64,000 nt of DNA from Rhizobium redzepovicii (lineage in GTDB: Bacteria > Pseudomonadota > Alphaproteobacteria > Rhizobiales > Rhizobiaceae): assembly GCF_019793435.1 (NCBI RefSeq), contig NZ_JAILYH010000004.1:124001-188000 (forward strand), written 5' to 3'. Each line of letters starts with the position of its first letter. Position 1 is the first letter of the stretch. Of the stretch, positions 1 to 9,661 are shown one piece after another. The position numbers were made by a program, and so were the translations under genes. Under the pieces are notes generated by a model. It was given only the letters and a program-made list of their open reading frames with translations, did no database searches and was not told the origin of the DNA.

Positions 1-990
1 TCTCGGGTAATTGGCGAAGCCGGAATGAAACTGGAAATAATCGGCGATAATGCGCCGGTTGCCCTTCGCATCGAGGTTGAATTCGCCGGCGAGAACGCGG
101 CGAATGATGCCGACAGGGGCGGCGATATAGCGCGGATCGGCGAGGACCGCCGCCAACGCGTCGTGATTGTCCGGCATGTCGCACCAACGGGCTGCCGCGT
201 CGAGCGCCACGATCAGCCGGGAAACGGTCTCCGGATGGCTCTCCGCCCAATCCGGCCGCATACCGATCACCTTCTCCGGGGCCGAGGGCCAGATGTCCTG
301 TTTGGCGGCGACGATGCGGCCGACACCGCGCTCCGAGGCGACCATGTTCCACGGCGCGCCGACGCAGAAGCCATCTATCGCGCCGGCTGCCAGTGCGTCC
401 GAGGTGAGCGGCGGCGGCACGACGACGAGCTTGACGTCCCTGTCGGGATCGATGCCGCCGGCCGCTAGCCAGTAGCGAAATTCGTAATTGTGGGAGGAGA
501 AGGGATAGGTAACCCCGAACGTCGGCAGCGGCGCGCCGCGCGCCTTTATCGCCGCGATCGTTTGGGCCAGGGCATGGGCGTTATCCAGCGCGCTTGCCAT
601 CTCCGGCAATCGGGCGTCATCCCGCATCCTGTCGAAGAGCCGCGTCGACAGCGTGATCGCATTGCCACCGCGCCCAAGGGAAAACGGTGTGATCGTCGGC
701 GAGGGATTGGAGCCGAGACCGAGCATGGAGGCGACCGGCATCGGCGACAGCATATGGGCGATGTCGAACTGGCGGAATGCTAGGCGGTCGCGCACATTCG
801 CCCAGGAGACATCCTTGACGAGATCGAGCGTCAAGCCTTCCTTCTGCGCGAAGCCGAATTCCGCCGCCGCTATCAGTACCGATGCATCGACGAGCGGAAT
901 ATAACCGGCCCGTAGCACCTTCGGCCCTTCACTGTTGACATGCGCGGGCGAGGGCAGCCCTCCGCTGGAACTGGCGGTGTTCGTCATCAT
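1..990 (-). CDS. nasS: NasS-like nitrate sensor (3' end outside window)
   Basis: 330 codons are open from the ATG at 990 to the left edge, so the C-terminus is missing. The product resembles the NrtA/CmpA solute-binding fold (early residues LRAGYIPLVDA, later DGFCVGAPWN) but has no signal peptide. That is the known difference between the cytoplasmic nitrate sensor NasS and the exported NrtA. It directly follows the ANTAR regulator NasT in the order nasT-nasS known from Paracoccus. NasS is known to bind NasT and release it when nitrate or nitrite is present; that role is inferred here from context. A GGAG lies about 7 nt before the ATG. An NrtA-type transport role is less likely without a leader. 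Confidence 0.8.
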   Translation of the reverse strand, partial: MMTNTASSSGGLPSPAHVNSEGPKVLRAGYIPLVDASVLIAAAEFGFAQKEGLTLDLVKDVSWANVRDRLAFRQFDIAHMLSPMPVASMLGLGSNPSPTITPFSLGRGGNAITLSTRLFDRMRDDARLPEMASALDNAHALAQTIAAIKARGAPLPTFGVTYPFSSHNYEFRYWLAAGGIDPDRDVKLVVVPPPLTSDALAAGAIDGFCVGAPWNMVASERGVGRIVAAKQDIWPSAPEKVIGMRPDWAESHPETVSRLIVALDAAARWCDMPDNHDALAAVLADPRYIAAPVGIIRRVLAGEFNLDAKGNRRIIADYFQFHSGFANYPR

Positions 991-1030
991 ATCCACTCCG
1001 GTTTCCTCCGGAAATTGAGGAGCCCCGCGA

Positions 1031-1618
1031 TCACATCAAAAGTCCCGCGGCGGTGACAACGCTCTGGGCGATTTCCGACATCTTCTTCTTTTCGTTCATC
1101 GCCGTCTGGCGCAACAGGGCGAAGGCCTCTTCCTCGGACAGTCCGCGCATTTTCATCAAGATGCCCTTGGCGCGCTCGATAAGCTTGCGTTCCTCCAGCG
1201 CCGAGCGGGCATCGGCAAGCTCCCGCCGCAGCCGGCTAAAGGCATTAAAGCGGCTGACGGCCATGTCGAGGATAGGTTTGACGCGTTCCTTCTTCAATCC
1301 GTCGACGATATAGGCCGAGACGCCGGCATCGACCGCAGCCTCGATGGAGGCCGTGTCGGAGCGATCGACGAACATGGCGATCGGACGGCTGACTGTACGA
1401 GTCAGCTGGAACAGATGCTCCATCATATCGCGGTTGGGGTTCTCGATATCGATGATGATCACATCGGGCATCAGCGTTTCGATCGTTCGCGCGATGCCGT
1501 TGACCTCATGCACGACGGTGACGCGCGCATGCCCTGCCTCGCGCAGCCCTTCTTCAATGATGGAGGCGCGGATGGCATTTTCGTCGATCACCAGAATCGT
1601 CAGATCGAGATGCTTCAT
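1031..1618 (-). CDS. nasT: NasT-type ANTAR antitermination regulator
   Basis: 195 aa. A pseudo-receiver domain (about residues 5-120, starting LTILVIDENA) is followed by a coiled coil and a C-terminal ANTAR RNA-binding domain (ERAKGILMKMRGLSEEEAF). NasT binds leader RNA of nitrate-assimilation operons and prevents termination; NasS, encoded downstream, holds it inactive without nitrate. The ATG at 1618 is chosen over an in-frame TTG at 1654 because the TTG lies within the -12 box of a candidate sigma-54 promoter. The assignment to NasT rather than another ANTAR protein such as AmiR rests on the adjacent nasS. Confidence 0.85.
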   Translation of the reverse strand: MKHLDLTILVIDENAIRASIIEEGLREAGHARVTVVHEVNGIARTIETLMPDVIIIDIENPNRDMMEHLFQLTRTVSRPIAMFVDRSDTASIEAAVDAGVSAYIVDGLKKERVKPILDMAVSRFNAFSRLRRELADARSALEERKLIERAKGILMKMRGLSEEEAFALLRQTAMNEKKKMSEIAQSVVTAAGLLM

Positions 1619-1649
1619 GATTATATTTATGACGCAGCGCAGCAATTTT

Positions 1650-1665
1650 GGCAAGGTTTGCGCCT
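1650..1665 (-). promoter_or_regulatory. candidate sigma-54 (RpoN) promoter for nasT-nasS
   Basis: The minus strand reads AGGCGC-AAACC-TTGC, with the GG and GC dinucleotides exactly 10 nt apart as required for -24/-12 promoters (consensus TGGCAC-N5-TTGC; two mismatches in the -24 box). Transcription would start about 20 nt before the nasT ATG. Ntr control fits a nitrate-assimilation regulator. No convincing NtrC site was seen. Confidence 0.45.
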
Positions 1666-1879
1666 CATAAATGTGCAGAAGCTATCGTGCTTAAAAATTG
1701 ACCATACTGCCGCACTTTCAGGCGTCTCTACAGCGCGAGGCCGATATCGACAGCGAACTTTTCCAGCCCCATTGACGCTTGAGGAAGCGCTCCGTTTGGG
1801 CGAAAAGGCGTGGCGCTTTCGACCTCGATCTTTTCGAGTGTCGGCAGCGCCTGATCCTCGGGGCAGAAGGCAGGTTTTA

Positions 1880-3706
1880 TTGGCCACCAGCGAATTTCAT
1901 CCGATCCAACGGGCAAGGGATGACGGGCTTGCGGCGCGGGCACTGCGGGTAATTGAGGCCGTTCTCGGCGTTGCCGCAGCGCTCGTTCTCGCCGTGCTGC
2001 TCGTCATGGTGCTAGTCACTGTCTGCCTGCGCTATTTCTTCGGTACCGGCTTCATCGGCGCCGAGGATTTCGGCATCTGGCTGAATGTGGCGCTGGTCGC
2101 GCTCGGCGCGCCGCTCAGCCTCAATAGCGCCCTTGCCATGCGTCTCGACGTTTTCGTCAGGATGCTGCCGGAAGGCCTGCAGAAGCTGACGCGGATCGGC
2201 GCCGATGTCTTCACCGTGCTTTCGGCGCTGATCCTCGCTTTCGGCGGCCGCGAGATCATGACGATGCTTGGCGGCGTCTCGCCGACGCTCGGCCTGCCGG
2301 AATGGATCCGCTTCAGCTTCCTCGGTGCCGGCGGCGCGCTGATCCTCATCGTGCTGCTTCTGCAGCGAATCGCCGACCGCCGGGTCCTGCCGGTTGCTCT
2401 TTCGCTGGCCCTCGGCATCGCGCTCTATGCTGGCATCCCGCATATCTTGCTCGATCTCGACTGGCCGCCGAGCATCTTCCTCGGATTGATCGCGGCGATC
2501 GGCCTGGTACTTGCCGCACCGCTGCCGCACGCCTTTCTCGCCGCAGCCTATGCCGCCATCGCCTTCGGCAGCAGCCTGCCCGAGCCGGCGATCGTTTCTG
2601 CGACCGTCACCGGTATCTCGAAATTCCTGCTGCTCGCCATTCCTTTCTTCCTGCTCGCCGGCGGCCTGCTGACGGCATCAGGCGTCGCCAATCAGCTCGT
2701 GCGCTTTGCCGCCGCCATGGTCGGTCATCGCCGGGCCGGACTGGCGCAGACCACGCTTCTGACCAGCGTTCTCTTTTCCGGCGCTTCCGGTTCCTCGGTC
2801 GCAAATGCCGCCTTCGGCGCATCGACCTTCCAACCGGAATTGGTCAAGCACGGTTATCACCCGGCGCGGGCTGCGGCGATCATCGCCTCGACATCGGTTC
2901 TCGACAACATCATCCCGCCGTCGATTGCCTTTCTCATCCTCGCCTCGGCGACCAATCTTTCCGTCGGCGCACTGCTAGTCGGCGGCTTTTTCGCCGGCGG
3001 GCTGATGGCCATATGCCTGGCGGTCGCCATCCATCTGACCGTGCGTGAGCAGGTGCCCTTGCCGCGCGCAACCGCGAGGCAGCGCTGGCAATCGGCGGTC
3101 CAGGCGATCCCGGCCTTCGGGCTGGGTGTCATTGTCGTCGTCGGCATCCGCATCGGCATCGTCACGACGACGGAAGCGGCAGCGCTCGCCGCTTTCTATA
3201 CGCTGCTGCTCGGCATCGGCGCCCGTCTCGGTATCCTCTCGCTCTATGCCATCTTCCGCCAGGCGGCGGTCGAAGCGGCGGCGATCGGTCTGCTGATCGG
3301 CACGGCCGGCCCTTTCGCCTTCCTGCTGGCGGTCGACGACGTGTCTTCGCTGATCGCCCATCTGACGACGGCGCTCGGCGGCAGCGCGCTGGCCGTCATT
3401 CTTTTGTCGAACGTCATTCTGCTCGCCGTCGGTCTCGTTCTCGACATCGGGGCCGCGATCCTGCTCTTCGGTCCGATCCTGCTGCCGGCAGCGATCGCCG
3501 CCGGCATCGATCCCATCCAGTTCGGCGTCATCATCGTCGTCAACCTGATGATCCACGGGCTGACGCCGCCGCTCGGCATGCTGATCTTCGTCGTCAGCGG
3601 CGTCACCCGCATTCCCGCCTCGGAACTCTTCCGGGCGGTGGTTCCCTATCTGCTCGCTCTCCTGGTCTCGCTCGCAATCCTCTGCGCCTGGGCCATCATC
3701 GTCTAA
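1880..3706 (+). CDS. TRAP transporter fused DctQM permease
   Basis: 608 aa from a TTG at 1880, preceded by an AAGG about 9 nt upstream. The reading frame is open much further upstream, but that part overlaps nasT antisense and looks non-coding. The N-terminal ~200 residues form the small DctQ unit (TM segments around VLAVLLVMVLVTVCLRYFFG; FGIWLNVALVALGAP). The remainder is the large DctM unit with about 12 TM segments and the motifs SGASGSSVANAAFGAS and GLTPPLGM. Together with the binding protein downstream it would import an organic acid using an ion gradient; the substrate is unknown. Start codon uncertain. Confidence 0.85.
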   Translation: MATSEFHPIQRARDDGLAARALRVIEAVLGVAAALVLAVLLVMVLVTVCLRYFFGTGFIGAEDFGIWLNVALVALGAPLSLNSALAMRLDVFVRMLPEGLQKLTRIGADVFTVLSALILAFGGREIMTMLGGVSPTLGLPEWIRFSFLGAGGALILIVLLLQRIADRRVLPVALSLALGIALYAGIPHILLDLDWPPSIFLGLIAAIGLVLAAPLPHAFLAAAYAAIAFGSSLPEPAIVSATVTGISKFLLLAIPFFLLAGGLLTASGVANQLVRFAAAMVGHRRAGLAQTTLLTSVLFSGASGSSVANAAFGASTFQPELVKHGYHPARAAAIIASTSVLDNIIPPSIAFLILASATNLSVGALLVGGFFAGGLMAICLAVAIHLTVREQVPLPRATARQRWQSAVQAIPAFGLGVIVVVGIRIGIVTTTEAAALAAFYTLLLGIGARLGILSLYAIFRQAAVEAAAIGLLIGTAGPFAFLLAVDDVSSLIAHLTTALGGSALAVILLSNVILLAVGLVLDIGAAILLFGPILLPAAIAAGIDPIQFGVIIVVNLMIHGLTPPLGMLIFVVSGVTRIPASELFRAVVPYLLALLVSLAILCAWAIIV

Positions 3707-3720
3707 CGAACGGACAATCC

Positions 3721-4719
3721 ATGGACAATCTCAACCGACGCAATCTCCTGAAGTTCGCAGCGCTCGCCGGAACGGCGCTCGCAGCGCCCGCTTTCGTCCG
3801 CACGGCCGCCGCCCGCACGACGACGATCACGATCGCCTCGCTGCTCGGCGACGACAAGCCGGAAACCAAGATCTGGGTGAAAATCGGCGAGCTGGTCGAA
3901 GCCAGGCTTCCAGGCCAGTTCAAGTTCAATATCGTCAGGAACGGTGCGCTCGGCGGCGAGAAGGAAGTGGCCGAGGGCGTGCGCCTCGGTTCGATCCAGG
4001 CGAGCCTCTCGACGGCCTCGTCGCTTTCCGGCTGGGCACCGGAGCTGCAGATCCTCGATCTGCCCTTCCTCTTTCGCGATGCCGACCATGTCCGCAGGAC
4101 CGTCGGCGGCGATGTCGGCGCCGATCTCAAACAGAAGCTGCAGGCGCAGAATTTCGTCGTCGGCGATTTCATCAATTACGGCGCGCGCCATCTCCTGACC
4201 AAGGAACCGGTGACCCGGCCCGAGCAGCTCAAAGGCAAGCGCATCCGTGTGATCCAGAGCCCGCTGCACACCAAGCTCTGGAGCGCATTCGGCACCACGC
4301 CGATCGGCATTCCGATCACCGAGACCTATAATGCGCTCGCAACCGGCGTCGCCGACGCGATGGACCTGACCAAATCGGCCTACTCAGGTTTCAAGCTCTA
4401 TGAGGTCGTGCCCGATATGACCGAGACCGGCCATATCTGGGCATCAGGCGTCATCTATTATTCCTCTGCCTTCTGGGCCGGCCTCAACGGCGATCAGAAG
4501 GCGGTATTCGAGCAGGCCTCCAGCGAAGGGGCCGCTTACTTCAACCAACTGATCGTCGACGACGAGGCGAAGTCCGTCGAGACGGCGCTTGGCCATGGCG
4601 GAAAGCTGTTGAAGCCGGAAGCCTTGGAGGAATGGCAGAAGGGCGCGCAGGGTGTCTGGGCCGATTTCGCGCCTGTCGTCGGTGGCATCGACAGGATCAA
4701 AACCGTTCAGGCGGCCTGA
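3721..4719 (+). CDS. TRAP transporter substrate-binding protein DctP
   Basis: 332 aa, 14 nt after the permease, clearly the same operon. The N-terminus carries a twin-arginine signal (NRRNLLKFAALAG, then an Ala-rich h-region), so it is probably exported folded via Tat. Family signatures include the middle region KGKRIRVIQSP with the conserved Arg of DctP proteins that contacts the carboxylate of the ligand, and LATGVADAMD. It would capture a carboxylate in the periplasm and hand it to the fused DctQM. The substrate cannot be told from sequence. Confidence 0.88.
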   Translation: MDNLNRRNLLKFAALAGTALAAPAFVRTAAARTTTITIASLLGDDKPETKIWVKIGELVEARLPGQFKFNIVRNGALGGEKEVAEGVRLGSIQASLSTASSLSGWAPELQILDLPFLFRDADHVRRTVGGDVGADLKQKLQAQNFVVGDFINYGARHLLTKEPVTRPEQLKGKRIRVIQSPLHTKLWSAFGTTPIGIPITETYNALATGVADAMDLTKSAYSGFKLYEVVPDMTETGHIWASGVIYYSSAFWAGLNGDQKAVFEQASSEGAAYFNQLIVDDEAKSVETALGHGGKLLKPEALEEWQKGAQGVWADFAPVVGGIDRIKTVQAA

Positions 4720-5008
4720 AGCGGGGGAAGGGCGGACCGCTGACGGTCCGATAGGGGCGACTGAAAAATCGGCCTTATCATCGCTCGGATGTATCGGAAA
4801 AATAATGCCGCCGCAGGCCTGAAATCGAAAGAGCATGCCTTCGGCGATCGTGGTATATGACTTACTTAAAATCCTGGAATGGGAAGTTCTTAACCTTCGG
4901 CCGGTGCGATCCTGTTGACCGCAATCTCGCGACCGCTTCCGGCGGACGGATCCCATGGCCTCGATTTGAAACAAACAACATTAAACACAAGGCTTTGGAG
5001 GGCCGACC

Positions 5009-5668
5009 ATGAGCTTACGCATCAACGATATTGCCCCCGATTTTACCGCCGACACCACCCAGGGACCGATCAGCTTCCATGAGTGGATCGGCAATGGCTG
5101 GGCCGTGCTGTTCTCGCATCCGAAGAATTTCACGCCGGTCTGCACGACCGAGCTCGGCGCCATGGCCGGCCTGGCGGGCGATTTTTCCAAGCGTGGCGCC
5201 AAGATCATCGGCATCTCCGTCGATCCCGTGGAAAGCCATGCCAAGTGGAAGAACGACATCAAGACCGCCACCGGCTTCGATGTCGAATATCCGCTGATCG
5301 GCGACAAGGATCTCAAGGTCGCCAAGCTCTACGATATGCTGCCGGCCGGCGCCGGCGAGAGCTCGGAAGGCCGCACGCCCGCCGACAACGCCACGGTGCG
5401 TTCGGTTTTCATCATTGGTCCCGATAAGAAGATCAAGCTGATCCTCACCTATCCGATGACGACGGGCCGGAATTTCAACGAGATCCTGCGTGCCATCGAT
5501 TCCATCCAGCTGACGGCCAAGCACCAGGTGGCGACACCGGCGAACTGGAACCAGGGCGAAGACGTCATCATCACCGCCGCGGTTTCCAATGAAGACGCGA
5601 TCACGCGTTTCGGCTCCTTCGATACGGTTCTGCCCTATCTCCGGAAGACCAAGCAGCCGACGGCCTGA
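5009..5668 (+). CDS. 1-Cys peroxiredoxin (Prx6 type)
   Basis: 219 aa. Peroxidatic cysteine Cys45 lies in FTPVCTTELG. The long C-terminal extension (DNATVRSVFIIGPDKKIKL, then the TPANWN region) is typical of Prx6-type enzymes, and there is no classical resolving CXXC. It reduces H2O2 and organic hydroperoxides in the cytoplasm. The GGAGG before the ATG (gctttggagggccgaccATG) is a good ribosome site. It is monocistronic, with its own terminator at 5692-5725. No OxyR box was recognised upstream. Confidence 0.92.
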   Translation: MSLRINDIAPDFTADTTQGPISFHEWIGNGWAVLFSHPKNFTPVCTTELGAMAGLAGDFSKRGAKIIGISVDPVESHAKWKNDIKTATGFDVEYPLIGDKDLKVAKLYDMLPAGAGESSEGRTPADNATVRSVFIIGPDKKIKLILTYPMTTGRNFNEILRAIDSIQLTAKHQVATPANWNQGEDVIITAAVSNEDAITRFGSFDTVLPYLRKTKQPTA

Positions 5669-5691
5669 CCGCTGCTTTCAAGCCGTTCTGG

Positions 5692-5725
5692 AAGCCGCCG
5701 CGGCCATTGCCCCCGGCGGCTTTTT
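5692..5725 (+). terminator. rho-independent terminator of the peroxiredoxin gene
   Basis: Stem AAGCCGCCG / CGGCGGCTT with a 13-nt loop followed by a run of T, 23 nt after the stop codon. Confidence 0.8.
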
Positions 5726-5817
5726 CATGCGCCATTGCCGAAATGGGGAAGCGTCGCGCCGTGAACGATGCTATCTATGATCAGCGTCGCGATGGAAGTC
5801 GAACCTGCTGAGATCCG

Positions 5818-6774
5818 ATGAGAGGGCGAAAGCGTCAGTCCGGCATGGGGAAGAGAGCGGCGAAGGCCCTGCTTTCGCTCTGCTTTCTGTTTACCGTCAT
5901 AGACACGCCAAAGGCCCAGCCGGAAGTAAGCGCTGCCGAGCCGGCCTGTCTCTATTCCGGGCCTTCTGCGTCGGGATCGGATGAGACGCTCTGCATCCGC
6001 AAGGACAGTTTCAATCGCGATCTCTGCGCCGCGATCGAGCATTTCGCCGAGGCCAATCAGTTGCCGCCGGAATATTTCGCCCGCCTCATCTGGCGCGAAA
6101 GCACCTTTCGCCCCGACGCGGTCAGTTTCAAAGGCGCGCAGGGTATTGCCCAGTTCATGCCCGGAACGGCGAAACTGCGCGGTCTTGAAGACAGCTATCA
6201 GGTGCTGGAGGCGCTCCGGAAATCGGCGCAGTATCTCGACGAATTGCGCAATCGTTTCGGCAATCTCGGCCTTGCCGCCGCCGCCTATAATGCCGGCGAA
6301 AACGGTCTTGCTTCTTACCTAGCGTCAGGAAGATTGCCTTACGAGACGCGCAGCTACGTGATGGCGATCACCGCCCATACGGTGGAGGAGTGGAAGGAAA
6401 AGCCACCGGAAACTGCGGCAGCCCCGCTCGATAAGGACAAGCCCTTTTTCGACGGCTGCGTGGCGCTTGCCGAACGCCGGACGTTGAAGGACACGCCGTG
6501 GCGTCAGGAGGGCGACTGGGCGCCCTGGGGTGTCCAGCTTGCCGCGAACGCGGATGTCGCGGTGGCCCGGCGCATGTTTCTCGATGCGGTGCAGGATCTG
6601 CCTGCGCCGCTCAATGCGGAACAGCCGCTGATCCTGCGCCAGCGCGATCGCAGCTTCGGCTTTCGCCCGCGTTATGCCGCCCGCATCGGCCGGCAGACGC
6701 GCCTGGAAGCCAACAGCCTCTGCAACCAGATCCGCACTCACGGCGGCACCTGCCTTGTTTTCAAGAATCGATAA
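5818..6774 (+). CDS. lytic transglycosylase, SLT family
   Basis: 318 aa. A hydrophobic leader (about residues 14-33) is followed by an SLT domain: catalytic Glu94 in RESTFRPDA, then GAQGIAQFMPGTA and AAAYNAGEN. It cleaves glycan strands of murein in the periplasm. The C-terminal ~120 residues are not a recognised catalytic domain, but the last residues (IRTHGGTCLVFKNR) look like the end of a SPOR-type fold that would bind denuded septal glycan. The start could also be the ATG at 5845. Confidence 0.85.
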   Translation: MRGRKRQSGMGKRAAKALLSLCFLFTVIDTPKAQPEVSAAEPACLYSGPSASGSDETLCIRKDSFNRDLCAAIEHFAEANQLPPEYFARLIWRESTFRPDAVSFKGAQGIAQFMPGTAKLRGLEDSYQVLEALRKSAQYLDELRNRFGNLGLAAAAYNAGENGLASYLASGRLPYETRSYVMAITAHTVEEWKEKPPETAAAPLDKDKPFFDGCVALAERRTLKDTPWRQEGDWAPWGVQLAANADVAVARRMFLDAVQDLPAPLNAEQPLILRQRDRSFGFRPRYAARIGRQTRLEANSLCNQIRTHGGTCLVFKNR

Positions 6775-6870
6775 CGGGGCCGCTTTCCCATTCGCGGCGA
6801 AAACTCCGCTTGCAGGATCGCGACACGGCGCAGCATAGTCGGCGCGGATCATGCAAAGGGAGGAACGACA

Positions 6871-7818
6871 ATGCGGGTTTTGGTCATCGGAGCGACGGGC
6901 CATGTCGGAACCTATCTCGTTCCTCGTCTGGTCGAGGCGGGGCACGACGTCGTTACCATCAGCCGCGGCGCGGCAAAGCCCTACACCGAAAATCGCGCCT
7001 GGGCCTCCGTCGACCAGCGCCAGATGGATCGGGCCGAGATGGAACGGACCGGCGAATTCGGCCCGGCCGTGCGTGAAGTGAAAGCCGATATCGTCATCGA
7101 CATGATCTGCTTCACGCTCGAGAGTGCCGAGCAACTGGTGACCGCGCTATCCGGGCATGTCGGTCATTTCCTGCACACCGGCACCATCTGGACCCATGGC
7201 TACCCCCGCACCGTGCCGACACTCGAAGAGGCGCCGAAGTCTCCCTTCGGTGACTACGGCATCCAGAAGGCGGCGATCGAAACCTATATGCTGCAGCAGG
7301 CAAGGCTTCGCGGCTTTCCGGCCACCATCATTCATCCCGGCCACATCGTCGGTCGCGGATGGGCGCCGCTCAACCCTGCAGGCAATTTCAACCTGCAGGT
7401 CTTTTCGACCCTCGCCCGCGGAGACGCCCTTGCGCTGCCCAACTTCGGCCTGGAGACGGTCCATCACGTCCATGCCGATGACGTGGCGGCGATGTTCATG
7501 GATGCGATCGCCAACTGGAATGCGTCGACCGGCGAAAGCTTCCACGCGGTTTCGGAGCAGGCGCTGACGCTTCGCGGTTATGCCGAAGCCATGTCGCACT
7601 GGTTTGGGCGGGAGCCGAAACTCAGCTTCGCCCCATTCGATGTCTGGGCCGAAAGCCAGACGGCCGAAGATACGGAGGCGACATGGGAGCATATCGCCCG
7701 CAGCCCGAATTGCTCGATCGCCAAAGCCCGGCGCCTGCTCGGTTACTCCCCGAGATACACGTCTCTGCAGGCAGTGCAGGAGGCTGTGGACTGGCTGATC
7801 GGGCAGGGAAGGATCTAG
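6871..7818 (+). CDS. NAD-dependent epimerase/dehydratase family protein
   Basis: 315 aa, extended short-chain dehydrogenase fold. The dinucleotide-binding loop GATGHVG is at residues 7-13 and a YGIQKAAIE stretch provides the Tyr and Lys of the YXXXK active site. A GGGAGGAACGAC before the ATG is a strong ribosome site. The substrate is probably a nucleotide-sugar or sugar derivative, but nothing in the neighbourhood fixes it. It ends 5 nt from the convergent glycerate kinase. Confidence 0.82.
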   Translation: MRVLVIGATGHVGTYLVPRLVEAGHDVVTISRGAAKPYTENRAWASVDQRQMDRAEMERTGEFGPAVREVKADIVIDMICFTLESAEQLVTALSGHVGHFLHTGTIWTHGYPRTVPTLEEAPKSPFGDYGIQKAAIETYMLQQARLRGFPATIIHPGHIVGRGWAPLNPAGNFNLQVFSTLARGDALALPNFGLETVHHVHADDVAAMFMDAIANWNASTGESFHAVSEQALTLRGYAEAMSHWFGREPKLSFAPFDVWAESQTAEDTEATWEHIARSPNCSIAKARRLLGYSPRYTSLQAVQEAVDWLIGQGRI

Positions 7819-7823
7819 ACCCA

Positions 7824-9089
7824 CTAACGGATCAGGATAGCTCTGAAATCATTGACGTTGGTACCGGTCGGGCCGGTTTCGAAGAGATCGCCGACGGCGG
7901 CAAAGCCCGAATAGCTGTCATTGCCGTCGAGCAGCCGGCGCGGATCGAGCCGGGCAGCGCGCAGGCGCTTGACCGTGCCGCCATCGGCGAAGGCACCCGC
8001 ATTATCCTCGGAGCCGTCGATCCCGTCCGTGTCTGCAGCAAGGAGATGAATGCCCTCCTGTCCGTCGATTGCTAGCGCCATGGCGAGCGCGAATTCGCCG
8101 TTGCGTCCGCCCTTGCCGCCCTTGGCGCGAAGCGTCACCGTCGTTTCGCCGCCGGACAGGATGACAACCGGCTTCGAAAACGGCCTGTTCCGGCCGAGCA
8201 CCTCGCGGGCGATCGCCGCATGCACCAGCGCCACGTCACGCGATTCTCCCTCGATCGCATCCGAAAGGACCGCCGGCACTATCCCCTGCGACTTCGCCAG
8301 GGCGGCGGCTGCCTCCAGCGAGACGCCGGCAGAGGCGATGATGTGATGCGCGTGGCGTCGGAAGACCGGATCGTCGGGCCGCGGCGCATCGGCCTTGGGT
8401 GAGTTCAGATGGTCGAGGGCTGCCTGCGGCAGCTGTAATCCATATTGCTTGACGATCTCAAGCGCGTCGTGCCGCGTCGAACCATCAGGCACTGTCGGCC
8501 CGGAGGCGACATGAGCCGGGTTGTCGCCGGGAATGTCGGAGACGATCAGGCTGACGACCCTTGCTCTGGTTGCTGCCGCAAGTCTCCCGCCTTTGATGGT
8601 CGAGAGATGCTTGCGCACGACGTTCATCGCCGAGATCGGCGCCCCCGAGGCGAGCAGGATTTCGTTGAGCGCAATCTCGTCTTCGAGTGTCAGCCCCACC
8701 GGCGGGGCGGGCAGCAGCGCCGAGCCGCCGCCGCAGATCAGCGCGATCACCAGATCGTCTTCCGTCAGTCCGCTCACCGTCTCCGTCAGCCGTCTTGCCG
8801 CTGCAAGTCCCGCCGGATCGGGAACAGGATGGGCAGCCTCGATGATCTCGATGTCGCGTGTGTCGCAGCCATAGCCGTAGCGCGTGACCACCAGACCCGT
8901 AAGCGGCCCGTCCCACACGCTTTCGAGCGCTCGCGCCATCTGCGCGGCACCCTTGCCGGCGCCGATCACCACGGTCTTTCCCTGCGGCCTGTCAGGCAGG
9001 TTTGCCTTGATGCCGGTCAGCGGATCGGCGGCGCGAACAGCCGCGTCGAACAGGCTTTTCAGGAAATCGCGGGGAGCGCTTATCGTCAT
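7824..9089 (-). CDS. glycerate 2-kinase (MOFRL / TtuD-GckA type)
   Basis: 421 aa from the ATG at 9089; an upstream in-frame extension has no family similarity. The N-terminal domain carries [13 protein letters not shown] and [13 protein letters not shown]. The C-terminal MOFRL domain carries [26 protein letters not shown] and the AADTDGIDG motif. It phosphorylates D-glycerate with ATP in tartrate/hydroxypyruvate or serine-cycle related catabolism, in the cytoplasm. No partner genes such as tartronate semialdehyde reductase are adjacent. The class assignment is firm; the physiological pathway is inferred. Confidence 0.9.
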   Translation of the reverse strand: MTISAPRDFLKSLFDAAVRAADPLTGIKANLPDRPQGKTVVIGAGKGAAQMARALESVWDGPLTGLVVTRYGYGCDTRDIEIIEAAHPVPDPAGLAAARRLTETVSGLTEDDLVIALICGGGSALLPAPPVGLTLEDEIALNEILLASGAPISAMNVVRKHLSTIKGGRLAAATRARVVSLIVSDIPGDNPAHVASGPTVPDGSTRHDALEIVKQYGLQLPQAALDHLNSPKADAPRPDDPVFRRHAHHIIASAGVSLEAAAALAKSQGIVPAVLSDAIEGESRDVALVHAAIAREVLGRNRPFSKPVVILSGGETTVTLRAKGGKGGRNGEFALAMALAIDGQEGIHLLAADTDGIDGSEDNAGAFADGGTVKRLRAARLDPRRLLDGNDSYSGFAAVGDLFETGPTGTNVNDFRAILIR

Positions 9090-9289
9090 CGGTGGTCTCT
9101 GCTGCCTGGAGTGTCGATCGTCACACCGACAGTCGACGCATCCCCGTGCCGGCGTCAAGGTCGAAGACGAAGCAGTGTGACGGTTGTCGACTGCAAATTC
9201 TGCTTCATCGAAAGGAACGGATAAGAACGATAGAAAGCATTAACCATAGTCCCGTAGACAACGAACAGGATCAAAGGAACCTGTGTTCG

Positions 9290-9589
9290 ATGGCTACTGA
9301 AATGACCTGCCGCCCCGCCGCCCAGAGTGAAGGCGTGGTGATTGCCTTTCCCTCCGGAACCGGAACCGCCAATATCGAGCGCTGCGCCCGTGAACTCGGC
9401 CGCAGGCATGGCGCGGATGCGATTGCATTCTGGAGGGCTGAATGCCGCAGGCTCGCCGATCAGCTTCTGGCAGCCGGAATGCCGGAGAGCGACGTCGGCG
9501 AGCGGGTGCTGCAGTTTCAGCAGGATGTCCAGATCGAACTCGTCCTCAGCCATCAAAACGGGCCGCTGCCCAAGTCTCAGAACCGATAG
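9290..9589 (+). CDS. DUF6074-like small protein
   Basis: 99 aa. The pattern VVIAFPSGTGTANIERCARELGRRHG, followed by an aromatic FWRAEC and an amphipathic C-terminal half, matches the small rhizobial proteins grouped as DUF6074 (recalled, not searched). No signal peptide or membrane segment. An AAGGA precedes the ATG at 9290. The function is unknown; members are common in several copies in Rhizobium genomes. Confidence 0.7.
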   Translation: MATEMTCRPAAQSEGVVIAFPSGTGTANIERCARELGRRHGADAIAFWRAECRRLADQLLAAGMPESDVGERVLQFQQDVQIELVLSHQNGPLPKSQNR

Positions 9590-9661
9590 CGGCGCTCTCG
9601 CTGAATCTGGACGGTCCCCCGGCGAATGGCATGGCAACCAGTTTGCTCCCGTTCTGTCGCT

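Noticed and set aside
1415..1879. N-terminal extension of the TRAP permease frame
   Set aside because: It overlaps nasT in antisense and the shared promoter region, has no membrane or family similarity, and a TTG with a ribosome site exists at 1880.
4733..4750. CGGACCG-CTGA-CGGTCCG hairpin after dctP
   Set aside because: A good stem but no T run follows, so I do not call it a rho-independent terminator; it may only be a processing hairpin.
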